Source of the DNA: Lutraria lutraria
Lineage: Eukaryota; Mollusca; Bivalvia; Venerida; Mactridae
Assembly (NCBI GenBank): GCA_964023205.1
Contig: OZ026848.1
Coordinates: 33,405,912-33,469,911 of the forward strand
Length of the DNA stretch: 64,000 bases
Reading direction: 5' to 3'
Shown piece by piece: positions 53,801 to 64,000 of this stretch. A model generated the notes under the pieces. It was not told the origin of the DNA and did no database searches. It was given only the letters and a program-made list of their open reading frames with translations. The position numbers were made by a program, and so were the translations under genes. The first letter of the stretch is position 1, and each line of letters opens with the position of its first letter.

Positions 53801-56800
53801 AAAAATGGAAAATTTGACTACGTAAAATACAGTGCTTCAAAGGAGATTGAGTGAAAACACAAAACTTAGACAGGGACTAGTTGGATGCACATAACTTGAT
53901 TGCTGACTGTTTAAGAGTACAAAGCTTGGAAATAGACGAGTAAGTTAATTGGATACCACATGGATGCAGGTAAAAAAGCGTGCCCTTTTAAACTGAATAC
54001 ATGTACAGACAGGCAATTATGCAACACTTTGGAGACTGGTTAGAGAATTAAACTTGAATACATACCAACTAAGTTACTGTATGCAGGTAATATAATGGCT
54101 GCCGAACGTGGTTGCAAAGTGAAAATAACGTTTGCGCTGTCGTCCGGTAGATATTGTATTGCTTGAATGACACATTAAATAATTATATAAGTCTGAAGGA
54201 AATCAACACATATGTGAAGACTACGGACCACGTCGGAACTTGCTTGTATTGCTGATAGGTCTTTGGTCGATTGCCGTTTACTTTGAATATAATAAACTCA
54301 CCATTGCGCATGCGCAGAATGTATTGTTGCAATAAATATAGGTAAAATATTACTATGATGTCAAGTGTTCTAATTCTTTATCCAGACATTTTGTTTTTTT
54401 CACATTCAGCACATGTAAACGAGGAGCCTGGGAATGTGCTGTTATACCAGACTGTTTCACGGACGTGTCTTGTCCACGTAACCAAGTTTATCTGGAAGAT
54501 AGTAAAGTATGTCAGACAACGTGTGAAAGTTACGGCATGGACTGTGGTAAAGGTTACTCTTTCAGTGGATGTGGGTGTCCCAACAATCAAACCATGTCTC
54601 CTGATGTAAGTCCAATAATGATACATAACACTTATACTATGCATTTTAGACATAAGATACCCTTCATGTATTGAAAATGAAAATTCTTTTGAATATGGAC
54701 CTATTGAAATATGAACTGATAAAGCATTGATATAGATATATAAATACATTAAAAAAGCTTGATTTACCTTATAAATTATATGTTCGTGTTTGTCCCGTGA
54801 AGATAATGTCTTGGTCACATATAAAACGCATGTTTTAATCAAATCGATGTTTAATTGTTAGTAAATCTTTACGTTAATAACGACATATAAACATAGACAG
54901 ACTTTAGCAATGTGTCGGTGAAATCTTACTTCATAATTCTGTACATGTATTTATAGGGTACTTGTGTATCACCAAATAAATGCCCATGTCAGTATGGTGC
55001 AGAATGGTTCAAGGTTGGAAAAGTTGTCAAATCTGGATGTAAAGAACTGTAAGTGATATTATGTAATTAACATTTCTTTGACAAATAGACAGGTCACTGG
55101 TATATCGGTCGGTTCCAGGCACGTATTATATAGATCGCGCACCATATTTATGACTCATTAAATAGTATCATTTGATAGAAATAATTATACTTATAAATAA
55201 CTCCAATACGATATTCTTTGTTATTTATCATATTGATCGTTTATGGAAATCTTTTAATGAATGATCAAAGTATTCATTGAGCTTTTATCAAGAGATGTAA
55301 TATATCATTTGCCAAGTCTTTACACTCGTTAAATGGATACTAGTATTGGATTGTGTTTGGGTATTATTTACATTTAGATTAAATTCAGACTTTATTCTTA
55401 TATAGCATTATACTAGCTGGACTTATAGCTTATAAATATGCTTTCAGACGATGCGAAGGACAAAACTGGGTCGTGATTAAAGACGAAGATTGCCCAGGTT
55501 CGTATAGAATAAGAAAAATGTGACCCAGATTTTCACAATTAACTATCGCCAATCAAGCTTACTTCCAACAACACGGAAAACATACATATCATATGACAGA
55601 ATAAAAACTACACACAAAATGAACACTATCCCAGTATTGCTAATTGTTTTAATGAAAAACATGTTCTTTAATATTATCATTATTTTCAACGTAGTGACTG
55701 ATTCTCTTTAACTTGAGATATATTTGTAGGAAGATATCAACATTTTATTGATATTCATCTGTTTTAGTTATTACGATTTTCTGCTTATATTCTTGGCAAA
55801 AGTTTAAAAGAGGTTCTGTTCTATGACTATTTTATACGTTTCAAATATCAAAATTGCTATTTCATAATGTTTTTGAAGTTATTTAGCAACGGGCATTCCT
55901 CGGTTTAAAAAGAACTTATTATCTAGAAATCTGTTCGTGACGTCATGTTTATTACATATATTATTGTTGTTGTAGGTACTTGCTGGGCTGCTGGAGATCC
56001 ACATTTCAGTACATTCGACGGTCGACATTATTCCTTCCAAGGTGCTTGTTCGTACACACTGGTACGTGATTCGACGCCCGCCGAACAGTTTGATGTAACC
56101 ATAGAAAATGTACCTTGTGGTACTTCCGGTATGTTCTATCACCCTTCTGTGCTTATTCAAATTGACCGGTCACAACATGGCACATAAATTAATATTTTGT
56201 CATGTTGTTCATATAAAGTATTTTTCGTAATAATTCTATAAACAAGCTTTTAATTAAACGATGCGTTTAAGGCTTCCCCAATTAGTTGGCAGAGATGTAC
56301 TTTGAATCTCGTCCATTTACATTTACGAGAATTTTTTTAAAACTCGTTTATTTGATTGGTTGAAAGTAGATACTTCTGAAATTAGTCTAGTTGATTGGTC
56401 GAGATTTGTATATAATTTTGAAACTCATCCATTTGATTGGCTGGGATTGATTTATGTTTTCAATTAGTCATTTTGCTATGATTATTGACAATAGTCAAGC
56501 ATTTAAAGATAACCCAATTGCTGTGTGATATTTCAGGCGTAACTTGTACAAAAAGTGTAAATATTCGTTTGTTTGGCGTCAACGTGAAACTTCTTAGAGG
56601 AATGGCACCGAAGATTGACAATCTTACAATCAGCGGAAGCCAATACAAATCAAAGGGTTTAGTCATTTCCCGATCTGGACTCTGGGTCTTTGTTTACTCA
56701 TCAAAATTGAAGCTTACTGTCCAGTATGATGAAGGTAAGTTCAGCCGTTTGTTTTATTCTCACCTTGTCCTCCAGAGCCTTAACACACAATGTCTATCAC

Positions 56801-59800
56801 CTAACACGGTGTCTGCCTCAATGATAGATAGATGTGTTTTAAATGTATAGCCAAAAACTAGAGTACGTTTTAGAGACATATATTGGCTATATAGATCCCA
56901 CAATACAGACAGCAAAACACTATTTTGTCACTACCTCGTTATAACAATCGACCATATTTTAAGAATTTCAATTTTATAAAGAGACGTAAATGGGGTTCAA
57001 AAATGGTTTCTAGAAATCCTGACTGATGGCAAAAAATAAACGAGAAATAAGTTTCAGTGAGAACGTTAGAAAGGAAATTGTGTTCTCTCTATTTAAGGTA
57101 CTCGTGTGATGGTACATCTTGATTCAAAATGGCGAGGCAATGTTGAAGGGTTGTGTGGTGACTTTGACGGTCGTCAACAAAATGATTGTGGTTTCAATAT
57201 CGTTGATCATGGTAATAGTTGGAAGACGAGCAGTAGATGTGCTGATGCACCAAACAGAAGCCCGCGAGAGTTGGAACCATGTTATGTAAGATTAACTTAT
57301 TTTAGAAAAATGTAAATGAAAAATGAAATCATTGTAAAACTGGTCCTCGTTTCTTTAATATTACAAACAAAACAATTATTGTAAAATGATATACTTAGTA
57401 CTAAAACAGACTTTTGCCTGTGTTTAAAATTTATTGTTGATATTTGCTGTCTTTTCGCACGCCGTTGTACAAGACATAATAAATGTTTAATTACCAAGAT
57501 TGTGCTTGCATGTTTTAGAACGCTGAACATCGTGAATCCTGGGCACATCAGTCTTGTGGTCTCATTATTGAAGGAGAAGTGTTCAAACAATGTAGGAACG
57601 CCATGCCTGACTGGATGGAAGATTATTACTACCAGGATTGTCTGTTTGATGCTTGCAGGTATTTAAATGTTTGATATTTCATCTCCAGCTATATCGTTTG
57701 GTGGTACCATTGGGTTACTATCTTAAAAGAGAATAATTTGTTTCCAACCCAGTATTTTTTAAATTTAAAAGACATTATAAATGATGAACACCAGACTGAT
57801 TAGAGAGAAGAGCAGTTTTTAAAATCAGACGTTTTTAACATGATTGCCGGGTAACAATTGACTTGTTTGTTACACACGCTTGCTGCATTTCAGATGTGAT
57901 ATGGGCGGTGATTGTGAATGTTTGTGTACAGCTCTCGCAAACTTTGCTGAAAAATGTAATGAAATTGGAATACCCGTCCGTTGGCGACACCAGAGACTTT
58001 GTCGTAAGTTATCCCTTTTTTCATTTCAGTCCCCTGATAAGTAACCCCATTTATTATTCCGTAATATATAGAACAGAGGTGGCGGATCTATCCCCTGTCC
58101 ACCGTACAAAGTACATAGTCATGTATATATAAATATCAAATTTTGATAATAATTCAAATAATAAAATACATACTAAGCATACATGTTATGTGGCCAGAAA
58201 CAGATTATTTTGAAGCATCGTAAGTTATTCTAACGATCTTATAATTCATTTTTGAACTTTTAATAAACAGTGGGTATCTTGCGAAGCGATATTTAATGAT
58301 GTATATTTTATATATCAGCCATGCAGTGCGACAATGGTATGATATACACAGCCTGTGGCTCACCATGTGCTCAAACCTGTCAGAATGTTGGAGACGAACC
58401 GGAAGAATTCTGCGACAGCGCGTCATGTGTTGAAGGATGTTTCTGTCCAACTGGATATGTACAGAACGGTATGTAATCGGATAAAACATTGTTAAGTGAT
58501 TCGTGGCAATGAAGAAATTTGTTGAAAACTTTGTGCATTCACACAAATGTATGGCTTCGTCGGAAATTTGATTCCAGCTTTGACAGCCTTGATAAGTCTG
58601 AATGTTCGTTAAATAACACATATACATATCCATCTTTACCGTTTGTGTTCACGTTACCGGGAAAAAATCTGTTGGTATACTGATATGCGTCGCTTTTATG
58701 TCATTGATTGAATACAAAATTTAATACCCAATCATTGAATATTTTTGTCATGTTTGAAACGTATTCAAACGAGCCTTTGGTTTGCTGTGTGCTCGTACGA
58801 CCAACTCTATTAATACATGATTGTATAATTTTAGGTGATATGTGTATACCTGCTGATGATTGTCCATGTGTAAAAGATGGTACAAAATATCCACCGGGTA
58901 CATCACTGATATCGAACTGCATGAACTGGTAGGTGACAAGCTTAATCAAATTACTGGAAATGCTCATGGAAACTGAACTACTAAGACTTGGAACGGTTTC
59001 TAAAATCAGGTTTAATCCATGAACATTGGGACTTAACTCACTAATTGATAGGTAGACCAGTCTGCTCTAATTGATAGGTAGACCAGTCTGCTCTGAGCCA
59101 TCCTTATACTTTGGATAATGCACACTTGAAACATTTGGTTTACATAATTTTAACTAAGGTACAGATTGATCGATCAACCATTGTACTGGTGTGATAAACA
59201 TGTTATCTTACGTGCACAAAGCCACGGAACTGTCTTGATCTTTACCCATTGAATATGAACCGTGTGACGAATGGATTCTGCAATAAAGGATTACTCACAT
59301 TTCAAAGAGTTGACCTATCTTTAAGACTTTACTTTGATTTTCAATGGAAATGGTTTTATGTCAAAAACATGTACCTTCTGAATGTATTACATCATGATAT
59401 CGAAACACTTCATCTGATATCTAATCATTATATTCCAGTACTTGTTCACAAGGAAAGTTCAGTTGTAGCGGAACAAATTGTACCGGAGTCTGTGCTGATG
59501 GTGAATTTGTTTGCCACAATAGTGACTGTGTGAAACAAGAATATGTGTGTGATGGCTACCCAGATTGTCAAGATGGCAGTGATGAAGTTAATTGTGAAAG
59601 TAAGAATGCATGTATTGTTTTTCCGAATTTCGTAAATAAAGATTGTCTGTTATTTACATCCAAGTTGACTTTCAGTGAATTTACAAAGACTTGAAGAAAA
59701 TACAGCGCACATACTCTGGTTTCTCATAAAAAGCACCAATGCTTAGTGTTCTACAAGGGTATACCATTAGCATACGATTTGAGCCAATATCTACATAAAA

Positions 59801-62800
59801 ATCACCAATGCTTAGTGTTCTACAAGGGTATACCATTAACATACGAGTAGAGCCAATATCTACATAAAAATCATCTATGCTTAGTGTTCTACAAGGGTAT
59901 ACCATTAACATACGAGTAGAGCCAATATCTACATAAAAATCATCAATGCTTAGTGTTCTACAAGGGTATACCATTAACATACGAGTAGAGCCAATATCTA
60001 CATAAAAATCATCAATGCTTAGTGTTCTACAAGGGTATACCATTAACATACGATTAGAGCCAATATCTACATAAAAAGCATCAATACTTAGTGTTCTACA
60101 AGGGTATACCATTAACATACAAGTAGAGCCAATATCTACATAAAAATCTCCAGAACTAATGATAAATTTGAATTTCAAAATGTGTTTGGTAATATTCTAA
60201 TAGTATTTTACTGTTATTTCAATAGAAATCAAGTGTTCAAAAGATGAATTCCAGTGTGGAAATGGTCGCTGTGTACCAGAAAACGTTGTATGTGACGGAT
60301 ACTATGATTGTATTGACATGTCAGATGAGGAAGGATGTGGTAATATCATATGTGATAATTGTAAAAATCAATAAGTATAACACTTTTTAGAAATGTATTG
60401 GAACATAAACCATGGTAAAACTATATTTCTTGAATGTCAAGCAAAGGATGGCTATGTTCATAAGATTCAGTGACTTTATCTTGTGCTTTATCTTGTGAGA
60501 TTATGAGTGTCATACAGAAACTAGTCAATTTGTGAACTTCTGATTTATTTTGATTTATTTAAAAAAGTTCACACAATGATTTAATTGTACTTAATAGCTT
60601 CCTAAAAGCAGAACTACAATTGACATGTATTTAGCATCTGTACACGGCTTGAATTTAAAATTTGTAGAAAGTTTCACTGATAATATAGTCATAAAAGTAC
60701 CAACATGACAACTACAAAAACACGAAAGCACAATATAAAAACACGAAGAACTGAACTATAAACCCACCAACATGGCTCACTCATACTTCTCTCTAATAAC
60801 AACAAAGTAAAAAAAACATAATAAAATATAACATTGTATCAACAACAGTATAATATGAAGCATAATGAAAACTTTTACATCGTGTATGTGACATTTGATA
60901 TTAATTTCAGAACCACAATGTGGTGACCGTGAGTTCACATGCGACTCTGGCTTATGTATCCCAATGAACTTCAAATGTGATGGAGAACAAGATTGCGGTC
61001 CTCTTGATGGATCTGACGAAGAAAATTGTCCAGGTAATATTCTGTGCAGCCACATTATGATACAGGCATACAAAATATAGCATTGCGTCAATACTTGTAT
61101 GAAAGAAGGTGTAGCGAGTCTGTGACAGGCCTCTAGGGTTTTTCTTGCAAAATCTTTTTTTTTTAAAATTATTATTTATAAGTTTGCAGACGGAAGGGCA
61201 CAAATCATATGAAAACAATATATAATCTAAATATGATTTTGGTTGTATGTATCATGGCAATTTTTAACTTTTAATAAAATAAAAATCATGAAATAAAATA
61301 GCATATTAAGCTTTGTTTATTTAATGTCTAAATAAAATCTGAGTTCTTCTAAAATATAATTATGTATTATGTTCTTTGATTCCTCTCCGTTTTATGTAAA
61401 TTATTCTTTTGTTTAATAATTTGTTAGAAATCACCGAGTGTTCTGATGTTCGTACATTCCGCTGTGAGAACGGTGCTTGTGTACCTTATACATTAACTTG
61501 TGACAGACATGATGACTGCGGTGATGGCAGTGACGAAGTTGGCTGCAGTAAGTAACACATTCTTGTAGAACCTTTCAACTTTGCGAGTGCCTTCTTATGA
61601 CCATTCATTTAACAATGATCATTAATTCTTTAACTCAATCATTTTGTGAAAGTCTTCTTCTTAACTTTCAAGTCGTTTGTTGATATCGTACATCACATTC
61701 ATGACTTTTTTGTGACAGCATGAAAGCAGATTATTAGAAGCATAAAACAAATTCGTGGAATAGAATCAAACTTGTGGTACAGAAATAAGAAATATACGGA
61801 TCAGTCGTAAATTAATAATTGTCCTTATTTCTCTGTTCAGATTGTACATGTGATGGGCGTGGCTTGTTTACATGTGGTAGTTGTGAATGCTTGGATCGTT
61901 ATCATCAGTGTGATGGTGTATTTGATTGTGCTGATGGTTCCGATGAACAGAACTGCAGTAAGTAGCGACAACTCACAAGAGGCCCTTAAGGGACCCACCC
62001 AGCATGAATTCATGATTCTTTTAAATTGAAGTTGAAGTTGATATCTTATGTTTGGACGATGCTTGCTCAATCGATGTGCCTACCAGATCTTAGATGGATG
62101 TAAAAATTTAATGTACGCGTCATCAGATGATAAATACTGAACTTACCGTGTAACTTTGCTATACGATTTAGCCTACTATGAACTTAACACTTAATGAAGC
62201 TGATGCGGGATTTAAAAACGGGCGCTTGTACCTGTGTACAAACTATGAAAAATGGTGATGCGAAGTTATCGAGATTAAATACACGATCCCACTTCTGACA
62301 CCATTGTTGCGGACTAGTAAAAATGTACTACTGAACTGTGCTATAATACGTTCGATAATAGTTTGCTTGAAAGCAGTGAAATAATAACTGATAAAAACTG
62401 TCAAAATAATTGACTCGTCAGGATGACACCACCCTTTTTAAATGTAAAAAGGGAAAAATAAAATACAAAATAGTAAATAAATCTTAAAATCAACCAAATT
62501 TTTAATTACTGTTTAAATGAACAAATGCAAGTACATGATCTTAAAGTACAAGTATATAATCAAAACAAGGAAATAAAATCAATATCTAAAAGTGTCAAAA
62601 ATATGTTAATTTAAGTATGAAAAATAGACCTTAATGATTCTGGACTCCTAAAACAATTTACTTAAGTAGTGGCAAGCTATGAAAAATATACTAAGTTAGA
62701 TAATCTTAATTCACAAATCCAAGATGGCTGCCACTAGATAAAGATTAATTACCAAATAAGTGTGAAAGTTAACAATAATAGGTATAAAATTTACTGTAAA

Positions 62801-63977
62801 TAATAACAAAAATTTACTGTCCTAACAATAATAATTTAGAGTTTTAGAATGTCTGAGGTAAAATGCCAAAGTTCCTAAATAAATAATTAATTAAATAATT
62901 AATTAATTAATTATACCTCAGACCCTAAGAGTTAAGAGAAGTTACCAGTTCAGAAGAAACAGCCAGAATCCTTGACTGAAGCCAGAATTCTGCTTATATT
63001 AGAATCTTAGCCAACAGGTGGCGCTGTAGTCAAAGTTGTTACAGATGATCTGATTGGTCAGAGGAAAATTAGCTAAAGGATGCTGACCAATCAGTGATAA
63101 TCTAACAAAAGTTATAATGCCATGGTATTGCAAAATATTCCTTTGTCTGTAGTCTAAAAATAGAACTACTATAACTTATGTAAGTGGTCACATGACCTAA
63201 ATAAGTCACATGACTAACTGAAACAAAGTGATGGAAAAATACCAGTAATATGGAAAATAAACATTGGTAGTCTCTAAGACAAAGGCAGTAAATTATCAAA
63301 GAATGATATTAGCTACAAATAATGCTAAAGTTAACAATGTTTATGTTGTTTATGCATATTAATAGAAATAAAGTAATAATAAAGTAATTATTACAATATA
63401 AAATAAAGAGTTAAACATTATCATAACTATCTAAGATAATACATAATCTAAAAATAGATTGGCTAAAAATAAGTCTATCTAAATAGAAAGGGCAGCTAAA
63501 AATCCTTAATAATTTAGCTCTGCAAGTTATAAATGGTTATGGTGAATTATACTTATTATGTAATACTATTGTACTACCTAGGTTAATTATGTAATAGACT
63601 GTTGTAAAAATCCAACTTTACAACAAAGCATTCAGTTTATTTTGTCCACATAGCATAACTAGTGCCTCCTTTACCCCACCCCCAATTAAAATGATTACTG
63701 AAATATATTTGAAAAGGTCCAAGTTACATGTTAATATGCATCTTTTTGCAATAGTTCTTCATGGGTATTCGTGTAGCATTAATTCATAGCTGTATACATA
63801 AACTGAAGGCAAGGATTTGTATATAAACGCTGGTTTCTTGTACCACAGTATGTAAGAAAGGACAGTTTACTTGTGACAATGGTCTTTGTGTTGATGCATC
63901 TAGACGTTGTGATGGTGAACTTGATTGTAAAGATGGCAGCGATGAAGAAGGATGTGGATATGCTAGCACACCAACAA
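40092..63977 (+). CDS. SSPO: SCO-spondin-like secreted multidomain glycoprotein (5' part, 33 exons, continues beyond window)
   Basis: Exons: 40092-40168, 41198-41392, 41816-41877, 42445-42555, 43131-43304, 43870-44069, 44500-44617, 45148-45318, 45976-46046, 46610-46729, 47375-47534, 48795-49035, 49672-49813, 50279-50608, 50964-51131, 52097-52340, 52894-53161, 54410-54605, 54957-55048, 55448-55497, 55976-56128, 56537-56734, 57098-57285, 57519-57658, 57894-58003, 58319-58468, 58835-58928, 59439-59599, 60226-60339, 60911-61033, 61428-61547, 61841-61957, 63849-63977. All junctions are GT-AG and in phase, giving 1,662 codons without a stop. A signal peptide ([15 protein letters not shown]) starts the protein. 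Domain order is EMI, EGF, TB-like, three VWD-C8-TIL assemblies, then LDLa repeats. This is the N-terminal layout of SCO-spondin, which in chordates is secreted to form the Reissner fibre. Mucin, otogelin and zonadhesin lack the EMI plus LDLa combination. The thrombospondin-repeat half expected of SCO-spondin lies to the right, unseen. Confidence 0.85.
40951..41023. repeat. CAC/CAT/CAA trinucleotide microsatellite in intron 1
   Basis: A run of CAC, CAT and CAA triplets, imperfect at its right end, in the first intron of the SCO-spondin-like gene. Confidence 0.85.
42014..42058. repeat. 15-bp tandem triplication
   Basis: Three copies of AATAACCACTCTGTA lie in the intron between the EMI and EGF exons. 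Confidence 0.85.
42187..42363. mobile_element. MITE, pogo/Tigger-related, copy 3
   Basis: About 177 bp, starting CTGTCAATCCTGTGTTAGCG and ending ACACGTTTGACTG with TA on both sides. The interior has repeated GAATAAAGGCCACC phrases and CACATTTTGTCTTTCTC, like copies 1 and 2. It lies directly before the EGF exon. Confidence 0.75.
42445..42555 (+). CDS. SSPO: EGF-like domain exon
   Basis: This single phase 1-1 exon has six Cys in EGF order: [27 protein letters not shown]. It follows the EMI domain directly. As far as I recall, vertebrate SCO-spondin has no EGF module here, so this may be a lineage difference. Confidence 0.85.
43131..43304 (+). CDS. SSPO: cysteine-rich TB-like module exon
   Basis: The exon encodes [11 protein letters not shown], then [13 protein letters not shown], then DNCGTCP. 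A CC doublet followed by G-x-W-G and C-x-x-C resembles TGF-beta-binding (TB)-like modules. A similar ECC...W...C..C stretch precedes the first VWD domain in vertebrate SCO-spondin. This supports the SCO-spondin call over mucin-type relatives. Confidence 0.7.
43870..49035 (+). CDS. SSPO: first VWD-C8-TIL assembly (exons 6-12)
   Basis: VWD domain: [19 protein letters not shown] to [11 protein letters not shown] (exons 43870-44069, 44500-44617, 45148-45318, 45976-46046). The usual GDPH calcium-site motif is replaced by GRSYF. The C8 domain follows (46610-46729, 47375-47534: [28 protein letters not shown]), then a TIL domain (48795-49035: [31 protein letters not shown]). A TILa-like tail (IECNK, continued as [10 protein letters not shown]) runs into the next assembly. 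Confidence 0.9.
46843..46945. repeat. 34-bp tandem repeat, three copies
   Basis: Core ACAGAATACTTCACGTTGAA, starting at 46843, 46877 and 46911, followed by diverged TTTACGTTAC phrases to about 47150. It is in the intron between the two C8 exons. ACGTT is frequent throughout. Confidence 0.8.
47810..47890 (+). repeat. tRNA-like SINE head
   Basis: A box A-like TGGCTTAGTTGGTAAAGACG (47815-47834) and a box B-like GGGTTTGAACCCC (47876-47888) are spaced as in RNA polymerase III promoters. The acceptor arm does not pair well, so this is probably a SINE head rather than a functional tRNA. Confidence 0.5.
49501..49584. mobile_element. 84-bp foldback MITE
   Basis: The arms of about 31 bp start ATATCGAGGGCTCAGCGCAA and end AACCCTCGATAT. 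They pair with about three mismatches around a 22-bp centre. It lies directly upstream of the acceptor of exon 49672. The family is different from the pogo-like MITEs. Confidence 0.7.
49672..55497 (+). CDS. SSPO: second VWD-C8 assembly with two TIL domains (exons 13-20)
   Basis: [22 protein letters not shown] to [14 protein letters not shown] (49672-49813, 50279-50608, 50964-51131), again without GDPH. C8: 52097-52340. TIL: 52894-53161 ([20 protein letters not shown]). An additional TIL follows in 54410-54605, 54957-55048 and 55448-55497 ([37 protein letters not shown]). The extra TIL inserts about 110 residues before the third VWD domain. Confidence 0.88.
51281..51446. repeat. 56-bp tandem repeat, three copies
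   Basis: Copies start at 51281, 51337 and 51393 with core CATGTAAAGTAAACTAGGTA and are nearly identical, so the triplication is recent. They lie in the intron before the second C8 exon. Confidence 0.9.
51824..51927. repeat. 104-bp near-perfect palindrome
   Basis: The left arm starts TTCTCAGTATTACACTCCTT and the right arm ends AAGGAGTGTAATACTGAGAA. The arms pair over about 44 bp with one clear mismatch (CGACTATT against CGGCTATT) and a short loop (ATCAAATACTTA). The GGCAATAGCCGAAACG phrase resembles terminal sequences I recall from Penelope-like retroelements, but no reverse transcriptase is present. Confidence 0.8.
53520..53598. repeat. imperfect palindrome, first of three related dispersed pieces
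   Basis: GTGGTATGAT (53521) pairs with ATCATACCAC (53588), and the interior pairs imperfectly through CGACAGTGCAAAGTATGCAT and its partner. The phrase TTTGCGCTGTCGTCCGG recurs near 53740 and 54130 in the same intron. Confidence 0.6.
55976..58928 (+). CDS. SSPO: third VWD-C8-TIL assembly (exons 21-27)
   Basis: [22 protein letters not shown] (55976-56128) with an intact GDPH calcium-site motif, then 56537-56734 and [14 protein letters not shown] (57098-57285). C8: 57519-57658 and 57894-58003. TIL: 58319-58468 and 58835-58928 ([39 protein letters not shown]). It is the most canonical of the three assemblies. Confidence 0.92.
59045..59098. repeat. 27-bp direct duplication
   Basis: AATTGATAGGTAGACCAGTC followed by TGCTCT occurs twice in tandem in the intron before the first LDLa exon. 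Confidence 0.85.
59439..63977 (+). CDS. SSPO: LDL-receptor class A repeats 1-6 (exons 28-33)
   Basis: Exon 59439-59599 ends the TIL/TILa region ([10 protein letters not shown]) and encodes LDLa 1. Each later exon encodes one LDLa repeat: 60226-60339, 60911-61033, 61428-61547, 61841-61957, 63849-63977. All are phase 1-1, so they can be duplicated by exon shuffling. The calcium-binding DC-x-D-x-SDE core is intact in repeats 1 and 3-6 ([40 protein letters not shown]); repeat 2 has DCIDMSDE. The array continues past the window. Confidence 0.93.
59725..60150. repeat. 69-bp tandem repeat, six copies
   Basis: GCTTAGTGTTCTACAAGGGT recurs at 59741, 59810, 59879, 59948, 60017 and, slightly changed, 60086. 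It sits between the first two LDLa exons. The period is a multiple of three, which explains a periodic minus-strand open frame at 59681-60178; I see no gene. Confidence 0.95.
62285..63625 (-). mobile_element. LTR retrotransposon fragment (LTR plus primer-binding site), antisense in intron 32
   Basis: On the minus strand, TGGTGTCAGAAGTGGGAT (62303-62286) matches the tRNA-Leu-type primer-binding site of many Gypsy/Ty3 elements. It lies one base after CAACA, the 3' end of a candidate LTR (62305 on the plus strand). The LTR's other end would be at 63625, where the minus strand starts TGTTGTAAAG, giving a 1,321-bp LTR with TGTTG...CAACA ends. No gag or pol coding is seen; less than about 330 bp of internal sequence remains on the left before exon 61841-61957. 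The matching LTR and target duplication were not found. Confidence 0.6.
62877..62914. repeat. AATT/TAAT microsatellite
   Basis: A run of TAAT and AATTA repeats lies within the candidate LTR. Confidence 0.8.
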
Positions 63978-64000
63978 GTAAGTCCACTTATAGTCAATTC

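Noticed and set aside
54378..54842. 154-residue minus-strand frame
   Set aside because: It is the shadow of the plus-strand TIL exon at 54410-54605 plus intron.
59681..60178. 165-residue minus-strand periodic frame
   Set aside because: It is generated by the 69-bp tandem repeat in an intron.
40092..63977. Gel-forming mucin, otogelin or zonadhesin as identity of the large gene
   Set aside because: The N-terminal EMI plus TB-like module and the LDLa series right after the third VWD assembly fit SCO-spondin, not those families.

Overview
This is a window of AT-rich animal nuclear DNA. Genes are split into short exons with GT-AG introns, and the intervening DNA is full of satellites, MITEs, SINE-like pieces and retrotransposon remains. 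The gene content (PAN2, a Golgi-type carbohydrate sulfotransferase, a SCO-spondin-type secreted protein) and the tRNA-headed SINE fragments fit a marine bilaterian invertebrate, for example a lophotrochozoan or a non-vertebrate deuterostome. The sequence alone does not settle the phylum.

Layout: 69-2106 (+) holds the last five exons of PAN2, the deadenylase exonuclease. 3436-8229 (-) holds four exons of a carbohydrate sulfotransferase-like gene. It has an apparent frameshift and an altered PAPS-binding loop, and its introns carry an 18-bp low-complexity repeat and a roughly 40-copy 36-bp minisatellite. 8714-10216 carries a MITE and a broken pogo/Tigger transposase fragment embedded in the edge of a satellite. 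10217-36560 is one 26-kb array of a 51-bp satellite, about 516 copies. It contains nested, nearly identical segmental duplications (5,151, 3,264 and 969 bp, each a whole number of units) and regional sequence variants. 36561-39909 is non-coding flank with another copy of the MITE.

From 39910 to the right edge lies one large gene: TATA box, likely initiator, signal peptide, then 33 exons that I could join in frame (4,987 coding nt). The domain order is EMI, EGF, a Cys-rich TB-like module, three VWD-C8-TIL assemblies (the second with an extra TIL), then at least six LDL-receptor class A repeats. That order is the N-terminal half of SCO-spondin, the Reissner-fibre glycoprotein. The gene continues past the window. 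Its introns hold MITEs, hairpins, short tandem repeats, a tRNA-like SINE head and an antisense LTR with an adjoining tRNA-Leu-type primer-binding site.

The genes do not look functionally linked; this is ordinary eukaryotic neighbourhood. The most notable points are the architecture of the SCO-spondin homologue, the layered amplification history of the 51-bp satellite, the shared terminal sequence of the pogo remnant and the MITEs, and the decaying sulfotransferase.
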